5,985 bases of DNA from Planctomycetaceae bacterium (lineage in GTDB: Bacteria > Planctomycetota > Planctomycetia > Pirellulales > Thermoguttaceae): assembly GCA_031288955.1 (NCBI GenBank), contig JAITQJ010000087.1, positions 1 through 5,985 of the forward strand, given 5' to 3'. This document shows, one piece after another, positions 1 through 5,985 of this stretch (positions are counted from its first letter, which is position 1; each line of letters opens with the position of its first letter). The notes under the pieces are model-generated. The model saw only the letters and a list, made by a program, of their open reading frames with translations, ran no database searches and was not told the origin of the DNA. Both the position numbers and the translations under genes were made by a program.

Positions 1-2017
1 AGCAAACAATTACCTTAAAATTCCGATGCGTTTGTTTCAACATTCGTAACGCCGCAATTTTTATTGTCAACTCAATCTTACCGTCAATGAAACGCACCGT
101 CAGCGGATTTGCCGTTGCCAGCATAATATCAACGTCATCGCCGTCCGCCGGTTCCGCCAACGCCGGCTGCTGGAATTTTTCAGCAAGTTGTTTCTTAAAA
201 TCCCGCACCTTGCCCGACTGTCCTTCCAAACCAAGTTGTCCGAGAAACAAATTGACCAGCGATTCGTGCAACTTAACATCCGCAAACGCCCCGTTCGGCG
301 TTTCCGGCGGCATTGTATTGCTGCCAAGTGTATCGCTGCTGCGGAGCGACCAGGAAGACAAGAGCCAATCGTCTTCAGTCCGGGCATCCTGTTTCGTAAT
401 ATGCAGGCCGAAGGTTTCACCGATGTAGTGTGAAAATGCCTTGTATTTTTCATTAAATTGTCCGAAGCGGGATTCCGTTTCACTATCGAGGCGGCTGCGT
501 ACCTGCCGCAAAATTTTACGCTGCGTTTCTGACCGGGCGGCACCGGATCTGGAATTATACTGGTCGCGGACAGCGGTACGGAACAAAAGTGAAATCAGCG
601 GTATTGCGTCAAAGTTCGTCCGCATATCCACCAGCCGCAGGCGGGAATCCGTAATCTGGGCTTTGCAAGGATAAAAGACCAAGCCGTCCTGCGTTAATTC
701 AATGCCCTTGAACGCCTCCACGGAAGTTGAACCGGCATTGTATAATTGAGCGGCGAACGCATCGCTTCGGGACTGTGTTTCAACATCAACAGCAACTCCC
801 AAGACGAACAGCATCCGATTCGTGTCTTTGGCGAAAAACATTTTGACATCGGTATCCGTTTGCCGCCTGCCGATAACCGGCGTGTCTTGAATTACGTCTC
901 TAAACCGGGCGACCTCTTTCCGCACCGGCGGGATGTGCCGGCTAACAAGCGACTGGGAAATATAGATTTTCAAATTCGGCATTGCGTATTGCCGTTCAAT
1001 GAGCGAACCGAGATGAGCGTAAGCCGGCGTTTTCGACACCGCCAGCCGACCGGCAAGGAGCGATAACGCTTTCATATCGGTCATTCCGCCGGTTGAGTCA
1101 TAACGTTCCAATCCTTCGAGTACGGTTTGCGGAGAAACGGTATCTGCCGTCCAGTTCTGTAATTCATCTTTCCAGGCGAGGATATCGGGATGTGCTAAAA
1201 AATCACGCTGTTCCCCGGAAAGTGCCGGTGAATTCAGCCGGGAAACAATCGTGTTTGCCCGGCAGCAAAGCGAATAAACCGTTTCGTCGGCAATCGAATC
1301 GGCAAGTGACACACGGCGGATTGGTTTGCTGGCAATGTTCCGAACCGATTCTAAATCGGCAACAAATGCTTCTAAATCGAAGTACAGACACCAGGTTTCG
1401 GCTCGTTCGGCAAGGCTGCGGCTGTGTCCCCCTGAAGCATTGCTGTAAATGTAGCGGACGACTTTACCGGTCGAGACAAAAAGACGTTCGGCTTCTTTTG
1501 CCGAAATCCCATAACGTTGAGTTACGGGAAATGTTTCGGCTTTTTCGCATTGGAGTACGAGCCGCCAGATTTCTAAACGCCGCTGTAACAGGGAGGCAAT
1601 TTCGTCGAGTGCCGTTTTGGAAGGAATAAACTGTTCCTCGCCGTCGCCGGTTGCGGTCGTTGTCTGAACAGTCCAGTTTTGGCGTAATATATCCCAATCG
1701 GCAACAGCGAGTTCAATTTTTTCCAACTCGCTTACGGAGGGCGTTTGCTGTCCTTTGAGGGCTTCGAGTATCGTTTTAGCGGTGTTTTGCAGCGGAGTTC
1801 CCTGTCCATTGAGCATAACAGGAGCGGTGCTTTCGGCAATCCGCTGCAACGGTTCGACCAATGCAGAAGAGCCGGATGCGTTTGCTGCCGGCAGAAAAAT
1901 CCAGAGGATACAGAGACAGAAGGCACATTGCACGAACGTAATACGGGCAATGTCCAATGAAAACATCCTTAATTGCAATGTTTGTATCATCGTTTTGACT
2001 CCGGCTTCATTGTGCAT
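1..2017 (-). CDS. Large exported protein of unknown function, 3' end beyond the window (partial)
   Basis: One reading frame stays open without a stop from 2017 down to the left edge, giving 672 visible residues; the C-terminus is missing. Residues 26-48 form a hydrophobic signal sequence ending in a likely Ala-Asn-Ala cleavage site, so the mature protein is probably periplasmic or surface-located. No further membrane segment is obvious. The middle is mostly helical, charged and rich in Glu, Arg and Leu. Residues about 550-590 (WLLSSWSLRSSDTLG, then LHESLVN) and about 637-672 (NPLTVRFIDGKIELTI) resemble, from memory, uncharacterised planctomycetal secreted proteins; no function is known to me. 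The start is uncertain. ATG 2017 follows GGAAGGAG at close spacing. ATG 1990 has GGAG eight bases upstream. ATG 1966 gives the shortest signal peptide. The frame is open to an ATG at 2116, but that extension is very basic and lacks a ribosome site. It lies downstream of the 2150-3334 gene on the same strand, possibly in one operon. Confidence 0.85.
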   Translation of the reverse strand, partial: MHNEAGVKTMIQTLQLRMFSLDIARITFVQCAFCLCILWIFLPAANASGSSALVEPLQRIAESTAPVMLNGQGTPLQNTAKTILEALKGQQTPSVSELEKIELAVADWDILRQNWTVQTTTATGDGEEQFIPSKTALDEIASLLQRRLEIWRLVLQCEKAETFPVTQRYGISAKEAERLFVSTGKVVRYIYSNASGGHSRSLAERAETWCLYFDLEAFVADLESVRNIASKPIRRVSLADSIADETVYSLCCRANTIVSRLNSPALSGEQRDFLAHPDILAWKDELQNWTADTVSPQTVLEGLERYDSTGGMTDMKALSLLAGRLAVSKTPAYAHLGSLIERQYAMPNLKIYISQSLVSRHIPPVRKEVARFRDVIQDTPVIGRRQTDTDVKMFFAKDTNRMLFVLGVAVDVETQSRSDAFAAQLYNAGSTSVEAFKGIELTQDGLVFYPCKAQITDSRLRLVDMRTNFDAIPLISLLFRTAVRDQYNSRSGAARSETQRKILRQVRSRLDSETESRFGQFNEKYKAFSHYIGETFGLHITKQDARTEDDWLLSSWSLRSSDTLGSNTMPPETPNGAFADVKLHESLVNLFLGQLGLEGQSGKVRDFKKQLAEKFQQPALAEPADGDDVDIMLATANPLTVRFIDGKIELTIKIAALRMLKQTHRNFKVIVC

Positions 2018-2149
2018 CGTCTCCTTCCGTTCTTTTCGGCATTGCGGCGGAACGTTTTTGAGGTTTAGACGCTGCTGAATCCCTTTTACGAACGTTGCAA
2101 CCCGTGTAATCAGCATAACCGATACAGATTAACCGTTGTCTATCCGGTA

Positions 2150-3334
2150 TCAAACACCCGTCCCCCGAGCGTACATTATTATTACCAGCAGCCCGAACGC
2201 CAGCAGCAATGTAAATATCGTTCCCACCACGATACAAAAAATTGCTCTGCCCCGACCGGCAAGTTGACGCTTTTTAACGTCCCGAAGTGCAACGATACCG
2301 AGAATCAATGCAAACGGAGCAAAGAGCGGACAAATTGCAAACAGACTGGCATATTCCGCCGCAATCGCCCAGCCCGATGTTGCCGATGACGGAATAAAAA
2401 AATTGCCCTTATCAAAGCCTTCGGGGTCAGGCGGAATATCTTCCAACTTAATCGGCGATGACAGAAGCCGGAAATAGGTATTCTGCTCTTTCCGGTATAA
2501 TGACAAGACGATAAAAAAGAGTAAACAGGCAAGAATACTTGCAGAACTGTCACAAGCCAACACCAAGAGATTTTTTGACAACAAAACATCAATGGTTGGT
2601 TGTCCCGCTGCCCGTATTTGTTGTCCCTGAACCACCCAGAGAAGCCCTAAAAGTATTCCGATGCCGAGCGAAAGTCCCCACCACCAGCCGACTATTGCCG
2701 GAAACTTCGCCCATTTCCAGTTTTCCGGTTTTTCTGTAACACGAAACGCATCGGCAAGTGCCTGATAGGGTCGGAAAAAATTCAAAATCGGAATGAACCA
2801 ATAGGCGACCGCCCAGCCGGGTCCAAAGCGGAGCGGTACGGCACTTATTGCGTGTGCATTCTTCACGCTGCGGTAAATCCAAAAGTACCAAATAATAGAG
2901 AAAGGGAATCCGACAACGTACCGGAAAATTTCGATTAGTCCTATCAACGCATCATTTTCGGCAACTGCTTCCTGTTTGGCTTCTTCGGTTTCATAAACGT
3001 TGTTTTGAATGTTCGTCAGAACGGCACGCTGCTCCAGATAGCCGGAAATAGCGATGCCGAGAAATAAAACAAAGATGCCGATGAAAAGCGAAACCAGTAT
3101 TGTAAGAGTCAAAGGATTGCGGTAATCTTGCAAAGAATAACGGCGGACGGTCGGTTTCTGCGCCGGCAGGAGAGCGGCAAACTCTGAATCACTGATGCGT
3201 ATCCAATCAGGCATACCTTCCTGCCAGAGAACATCATTTGCCCCCAATGTCCGGTGTTGGATGAGAGCGTGAATCGTTTCTTCGGAAACGGGTGCCTGTT
3301 GTTGACCGTTGATGAGATAAAACCAGTCTGCCAT
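2150..3334 (-). CDS. GYF_2 / DUF4328 / DUF4190-like multi-pass membrane protein
   Basis: This is a complete 394-residue membrane protein. Residues 1-57 match the GYF_2 fold: WFYLINGQQQAPV at the N-terminus, then a conserved LW-x-EGMPDW segment at 36-44. This small cytoplasmic domain is thought to bind peptides. After a linker come membrane segments at about 75-98 and 130-153. The DUF4328 signature follows at about 149-200: IYRSVKNAH, a Trp-rich segment containing YWFIPILNFFRPYQ (178-191), then AFRVT. More segments lie at about 213-235 and 255-280. The C-terminal part, about 320-388, resembles DUF4190: two hydrophobic segments around LGIVALRDVKKRQLAGRGRA. The function of these domain combinations is unknown; a sensing or scaffold role in the inner membrane is inference. 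No Shine-Dalgarno sequence precedes the ATG, but the GYF_2 domain begins immediately after it, which fixes the start. The next gene on the strand begins 33 to 159 bases further on, depending on its start. A remnant of rlmN ends 71 bases upstream. Confidence 0.92.
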   Translation of the reverse strand: MADWFYLINGQQQAPVSEETIHALIQHRTLGANDVLWQEGMPDWIRISDSEFAALLPAQKPTVRRYSLQDYRNPLTLTILVSLFIGIFVLFLGIAISGYLEQRAVLTNIQNNVYETEEAKQEAVAENDALIGLIEIFRYVVGFPFSIIWYFWIYRSVKNAHAISAVPLRFGPGWAVAYWFIPILNFFRPYQALADAFRVTEKPENWKWAKFPAIVGWWWGLSLGIGILLGLLWVVQGQQIRAAGQPTIDVLLSKNLLVLACDSSASILACLLFFIVLSLYRKEQNTYFRLLSSPIKLEDIPPDPEGFDKGNFFIPSSATSGWAIAAEYASLFAICPLFAPFALILGIVALRDVKKRQLAGRGRAIFCIVVGTIFTLLLAFGLLVIIMYARGTGV

Positions 3335-3405
3335 TGGAATTGAATAGAAAGGGTGATTGTTGTTACAGAAAAATTCCGAACAAACAGCGGAAGGCGGTAG
3401 TCATT

Positions 3406-3564
3406 CTAATCGGTGAAAGAAGAATTATCAACTCCCTTTTCCAAACGCCGCAGTTGTCCGCAGGCGGCGGATATCTTGTCCCCTTTGCGGAAACGGATTT
3501 TGACCTGAATACCGCTTGCCGATAACTGTTCGGCAAAGTGCGGCACTGTTTTCCCCCGCGGCGG
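3406..3564 (-). pseudogene. rlmN: 3' remnant of rlmN (23S rRNA A2503 / tRNA A37 methyltransferase)
   Basis: A 52-codon frame opens after a TAA at 3565-3567 and ends at a TAG at 3406-3408. From HFAEQLSASGIQVKIRF through KGDKISAACGQLRR it reads like the extreme C-terminus of RlmN, which typically ends with a GI-x-V-x-R segment and G-x-DIDAACGQL. The Cys in AACGQL matches the conserved cysteine that forms the methylated enzyme intermediate. Everything upstream is absent: the CxxxCxxC iron-sulfur motif, the radical SAM barrel and the usual NLIPYNP segment. None of the three minus-strand frames between 3565 and 3697 continues the homology, and beyond that lies the oppositely oriented GH57 gene. 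The piece therefore cannot be functional as an RlmN. It is most simply explained as the tail left by a deletion or insertion. A GTG at 3544-3546 could start a peptide of about 46 residues, but I see no support for its expression. Homology is judged by eye. Confidence 0.7.
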
Positions 3565-3676
3565 TTATGATGCCTTTTATTCTCAAGGCAGCAGCGGGGT
3601 TATCTTGTTCGGCTTTTGTAATCTGAAAAATAATCAGTAAAATTAACGAAACCGTTAAAACCGGTCGATTAGCCAT
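3428..3676 (-). CDS. Possible small ORF with signal-peptide-like N-terminus (doubtful)
   Basis: An 83-codon ORF starts with MANRP followed by a hydrophobic stretch (VLTVSLILLIIFQIT) and a possible cleavage after Lys-Ala. That looks like a signal peptide. The rest has no recognisable domain, is Arg-rich, and runs through the rlmN remnant in a different frame. The coding-like signal in that part belongs to the remnant, so the second half of this ORF is probably meaningless. It may be the truncated start of a gene joined to rlmN debris, or chance. No good ribosome binding site is visible. An in-frame ATG at 3832 would lengthen it into the GH57 gene on the other strand, which I regard as a shadow. 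Confidence 0.18.
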   Translation of the reverse strand: MANRPVLTVSLILLIIFQITKAEQDNPAAALRIKGIITAAGENSAALCRTVIGKRYSGQNPFPQRGQDIRRLRTTAAFGKGS

Positions 3677-3697
3677 TAGTCTTTTGCGGAACCCGTT
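3565..3697 (+). promoter_or_regulatory. AT-rich leader upstream of the GH57 gene, probable promoter region
   Basis: This short stretch separates the rlmN remnant from the GH57 start and is clearly richer in A and T than its surroundings. One weak sigma-70-like pair can be proposed: TTGTTC at 3605-3610 and AATAAT at 3629-3634 with an 18-base spacer. Matches to consensus are partial, so this is only a candidate. Just before the ATG the sequence GCGGA at about seven bases could serve as a weak ribosome site. No operator-like inverted repeat was evident. Confidence 0.22.
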
Positions 3698-5917
3698 ATG
3701 CACCCCATTCGATTTATTTTCGCCGTTCATAATCATCAGCCTGTCGGCAATTTTGGAAACGTTCTCGAAGAAGCATACCAGCAGAGTTATCTGCCGTTTC
3801 TCGATGTCTTTGAAGGTTACACCAGTCTCCAATTAACCCTGCACACAAGCGGCTGTCTTATCGAATGGCTCGCCGAAGAACATCCCGAATACCTCGACCG
3901 TGTTGCCGCCCTCGTCAAACAGCACCGTATCGAAATTGTCGGCGGTCCCTTTTTTGAACCAATTCTCGCGATGATTCCGAGCCGGGACAGAAAAGGACAA
4001 ATCGAAATGTACAGCGATTTCCTCAAAAAACGGCTCGGTGCTGATGTTGCCGGTCTTTGGATTCCCGAACGGGTTTGGGAGCAAAGTTATATCCGCGACC
4101 TTGCCGATGCCGGTATGCAATATACGATTCTCGATGATTCACATCTCAAATTTGCCGGTGCAACAACGGATAAACTGTACCGGCATTACCTCTCCGAAGA
4201 CGACGGCAGAACATTCTGCGTCTTTCCGGGCAGCGAAAAACTGCGGTATCTGATTCCCTTCGGACAGGTTGAACACGTTATCGATTACTTTCGCCATATT
4301 GCCGAAACGGTACCGGACGAAGCCGTTCTCGTTCACGCCGACGACGGCGAAAAATTCGGCTCGTGGCCCGATACATACCGTCACGTTTACGAAGACAAAT
4401 GGCTGCACCGCTTCTTTGATGCCCTGTGCGAAAACAGCGATTGGCTGCGGACAACCGTACCGGGTGAAGCCCTTGTCGCCGTTGAACCCCTCGGAAAGAT
4501 TTATATTCCCGACGGCAGTTATCGTGAAATGACCGAGTGGGTGCTGGCTCCAAACCAGCAAAACGATTTAGAGCAACTGCGGCAGGATATGCAAAGCGAT
4601 GCCCGGTATCCCGTTATCAAGCAGTTCCTTCGCGGCGGGTTCTGGCGGAACTTCAAAGTCCGCTATCCTGAATCGGACGAAATGTATTGCCGGATGATGG
4701 CGGTCAGCGCACGTCTCAACAAAGCCGTTGCCGAAGGATTCAGCGGGGCGGACATTGACCTGGCGAAAGAATCTCTTTACCGGAGTCAATGCAACTGCGG
4801 TTATTGGCACGGTGCGTTCGGCGGTGTGTATCTGCCGCATCTCCGTAATGCCGTTTATCGGGAACTGATAAAGTCGGACAACCTTATTGATGCGGCGACG
4901 GAGCGGCGGTCTCCCTGGGTTGAATCGCAAACGGCAGACTTTAATTTTGACGGAAAAAATGAAGTCCGTTTGACGAACGATAAAGTGAATTTACTTGTGC
5001 TGCCGCATCGGGGCGGAACGCTTTACGAATTGGACATCAAAGCAATCGAACATAATTTGTCGGCAACACTGACCCGGAAGCCGGAAGCGTATCACCAAAG
5101 ACTGCTCCGCCGTTATGCACCGGATGCCACAGAACGGGAACGGAAAATTATTTGCAAGCAGGAAGGACTTGAACGGCGTTTGCAGTACGACCCGTATCCC
5201 CGCAAGAGTCTCGTTGATTTGTTTTACGATTATGATACGGACTTCGATGCCGTCCGGCAGCAGCGCGTCGGGCAGCACGGCAACTTTGTACAAGCGGAAT
5301 ACAATGCCGTCGTCCGCAAAAAGCCCGACCGGATTCAGATACTTTTATCGCGTGAATCAGAGGCTTACGGTATGCCGGTTCGCATTGACAAGGGCGTGAC
5401 GCTGAGTGAAGGCAGCAGTGTTGTTGAAATCGCGTACCGCTTGAGTCATTTACCGAAGGATTACCGGATGCACTTTGCCGTCGAGTTTAACTTCGCCGGT
5501 ATGCCGGGCGGTGCCGATGACCGGTACTTTTACGTACCCCAAAGAGACGGTGGTTATCATCCCCGTCTCCACAGCCGCCGGCTCGGTAATTTGAGTACGA
5601 ATCTTGATTTGACCTCCGGTAAAGAATTGGCGTTGTACGACGACTGGCTGGGATTGGATGCGGTATTGTCGGCAAGCCGGGAAACGGATTTTTATGCTTT
5701 TCCGATAGAGACGGTGAGTCAATCAGTCGAGGGCTTTGAGTTGGTGCATCAGTCTGTCGTTGTTCAACCGCATTGGCGTTTTGTTGCGGATGCAAGCGGC
5801 GTGTTTGATGTCGAAATACGTTTGCACCTGGACACATCGGCGGCGGCGGAGCGGGACTTGAAAGCCCGCGATTTCCTCAAAGATGCCGCTCTGGTGCTGG
5901 TCGGGGAACTCGTGTAA
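3698..5917 (+). CDS. GH57 alpha-glucan enzyme, probable 4-alpha-glucanotransferase or alpha-amylase
   Basis: This complete 739-residue enzyme belongs to glycoside hydrolase family 57, in the branch of Thermococcus litoralis 4-alpha-glucanotransferase (EC 2.4.1.25) and Pyrococcus furiosus alpha-amylase. Family motifs appear in order: HNHQP at 11-15, GGPFFEPIL at 82-90, GLWIPERVWE at 119-128 with the likely nucleophile Glu124, and HADDGEKFGSWP at 213-224, whose first Asp (215) is the likely acid/base. A later conserved segment, YWHGAFGGVYLPHLR, lies at 369-383. The barrel covers about 1-290, a DUF1925-like helical region about 300-390, and a DUF1926-like beta domain about 410-735. It is somewhat longer than the archaeal enzymes (about 650). 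No signal peptide is seen, so it should act in the cytoplasm on glycogen or maltodextrins by retaining transfer or hydrolysis; sequence alone cannot separate the two. The start is fixed by the HNHQP motif near the N-terminus. It is transcribed divergently from the 2150-3334 gene. Leucine codon use changes sharply near codon 425. Confidence 0.95.
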   Translation: MHPIRFIFAVHNHQPVGNFGNVLEEAYQQSYLPFLDVFEGYTSLQLTLHTSGCLIEWLAEEHPEYLDRVAALVKQHRIEIVGGPFFEPILAMIPSRDRKGQIEMYSDFLKKRLGADVAGLWIPERVWEQSYIRDLADAGMQYTILDDSHLKFAGATTDKLYRHYLSEDDGRTFCVFPGSEKLRYLIPFGQVEHVIDYFRHIAETVPDEAVLVHADDGEKFGSWPDTYRHVYEDKWLHRFFDALCENSDWLRTTVPGEALVAVEPLGKIYIPDGSYREMTEWVLAPNQQNDLEQLRQDMQSDARYPVIKQFLRGGFWRNFKVRYPESDEMYCRMMAVSARLNKAVAEGFSGADIDLAKESLYRSQCNCGYWHGAFGGVYLPHLRNAVYRELIKSDNLIDAATERRSPWVESQTADFNFDGKNEVRLTNDKVNLLVLPHRGGTLYELDIKAIEHNLSATLTRKPEAYHQRLLRRYAPDATERERKIICKQEGLERRLQYDPYPRKSLVDLFYDYDTDFDAVRQQRVGQHGNFVQAEYNAVVRKKPDRIQILLSRESEAYGMPVRIDKGVTLSEGSSVVEIAYRLSHLPKDYRMHFAVEFNFAGMPGGADDRYFYVPQRDGGYHPRLHSRRLGNLSTNLDLTSGKELALYDDWLGLDAVLSASRETDFYAFPIETVSQSVEGFELVHQSVVVQPHWRFVADASGVFDVEIRLHLDTSAAAERDLKARDFLKDAALVLVGELV

Positions 5918-5955
5918 TGCAATAGACTTGTTCCATAACTTATACAATTTCCGGC

Positions 5956-5981
5956 GGCGTACAAGTGAGGGGCGTACGCCC
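5956..5981. repeat. GC-rich palindromic element downstream of the GH57 gene
   Basis: The 12-base sequence GGGCGTACGCCC at 5970-5981 is a perfect palindrome. A second copy of its core half, GGCGTAC at 5956-5962, can pair with GTACGCC at 5974-5980 to form a 7-base stem with an 11-base loop. It lies about 40 bases after the GH57 stop codon. It could be part of a terminator or of an interspersed intergenic repeat. No T-tract is visible on the plus strand because the window ends a few bases later, so the role is undecided. Confidence 0.45.
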
Positions 5982-5985
5982 TCCT

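Noticed and set aside
1..2000. Several plus-strand ORFs of 70-180 codons (for example 1093-1629 and 746-1066)
   Set aside because: They lie opposite the continuous minus-strand frame, have no recognisable domains, and show Arg/Ser/Cys-rich composition typical of antisense shadows.
2119..2147. Imperfect inverted repeat CCGATA...TATCCGG between the two minus-strand genes as a terminator
   Set aside because: The stem is only about six pairs with a bulge, the loop is long, and no T-tract follows on the minus strand.
2007..2237. A 76-codon minus-strand ORF overlapping the end of the GYF_2 gene
   Set aside because: It overlaps the GYF_2 gene out of frame by about 88 bases, has no recognisable motif, and its end falls inside the start region of the next gene.
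3334..3525. A 63-codon plus-strand ORF in the gap
   Set aside because: It is antisense to the rlmN remnant, has no ribosome site and shows no domain.
3817..5964. Many minus-strand ORFs of 60-140 codons opposite the GH57 gene
   Set aside because: The GH57 frame is intact with all family motifs, and these antisense frames carry no recognisable features.

Overview
The window most likely comes from a bacterium of the Planctomycetota (Pirellulales-like). This is inferred, not proven. Supporting signs are a large exported protein whose C-terminal part resembles uncharacterised planctomycetal secreted proteins, a membrane protein combining GYF_2, DUF4328 and DUF4190 domains, weak or absent Shine-Dalgarno sequences before two of the three main genes, and moderate GC content with very frequent CCGG.

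Layout. Positions 1-2017 (minus strand) hold one long gene with a signal peptide. It runs off the left edge, so its stop codon is not seen. Positions 2150-3334 (minus) encode a complete 394-residue multi-pass membrane protein with an N-terminal GYF_2 domain. These two genes are head-to-tail and may be co-transcribed. Positions 3335-3697 hold no intact gene. They contain a 3' remnant of rlmN (minus strand, about 3406-3564) that keeps the GDxIxAACGQL-type tail with its catalytic cysteine, and an AT-rich stretch before the next gene. Positions 3698-5917 (plus) encode a complete 739-residue GH57 alpha-glucan enzyme of the 4-alpha-glucanotransferase/alpha-amylase type. The last 68 bases are non-coding and carry a GC-rich palindrome at the right edge.

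The GH57 enzyme is expected to remodel alpha-1,4-glucans (glycogen or maltodextrins) in the cytoplasm. The two minus-strand genes appear to be envelope proteins of unknown role, and nothing links them functionally to the GH57 gene. I see no tRNA, rRNA, CRISPR array or insertion sequence. The most notable points are the rlmN remnant, which marks a rearrangement breakpoint at the GH57 promoter region, and an abrupt change in leucine codon use inside the GH57 gene near its domain boundary.
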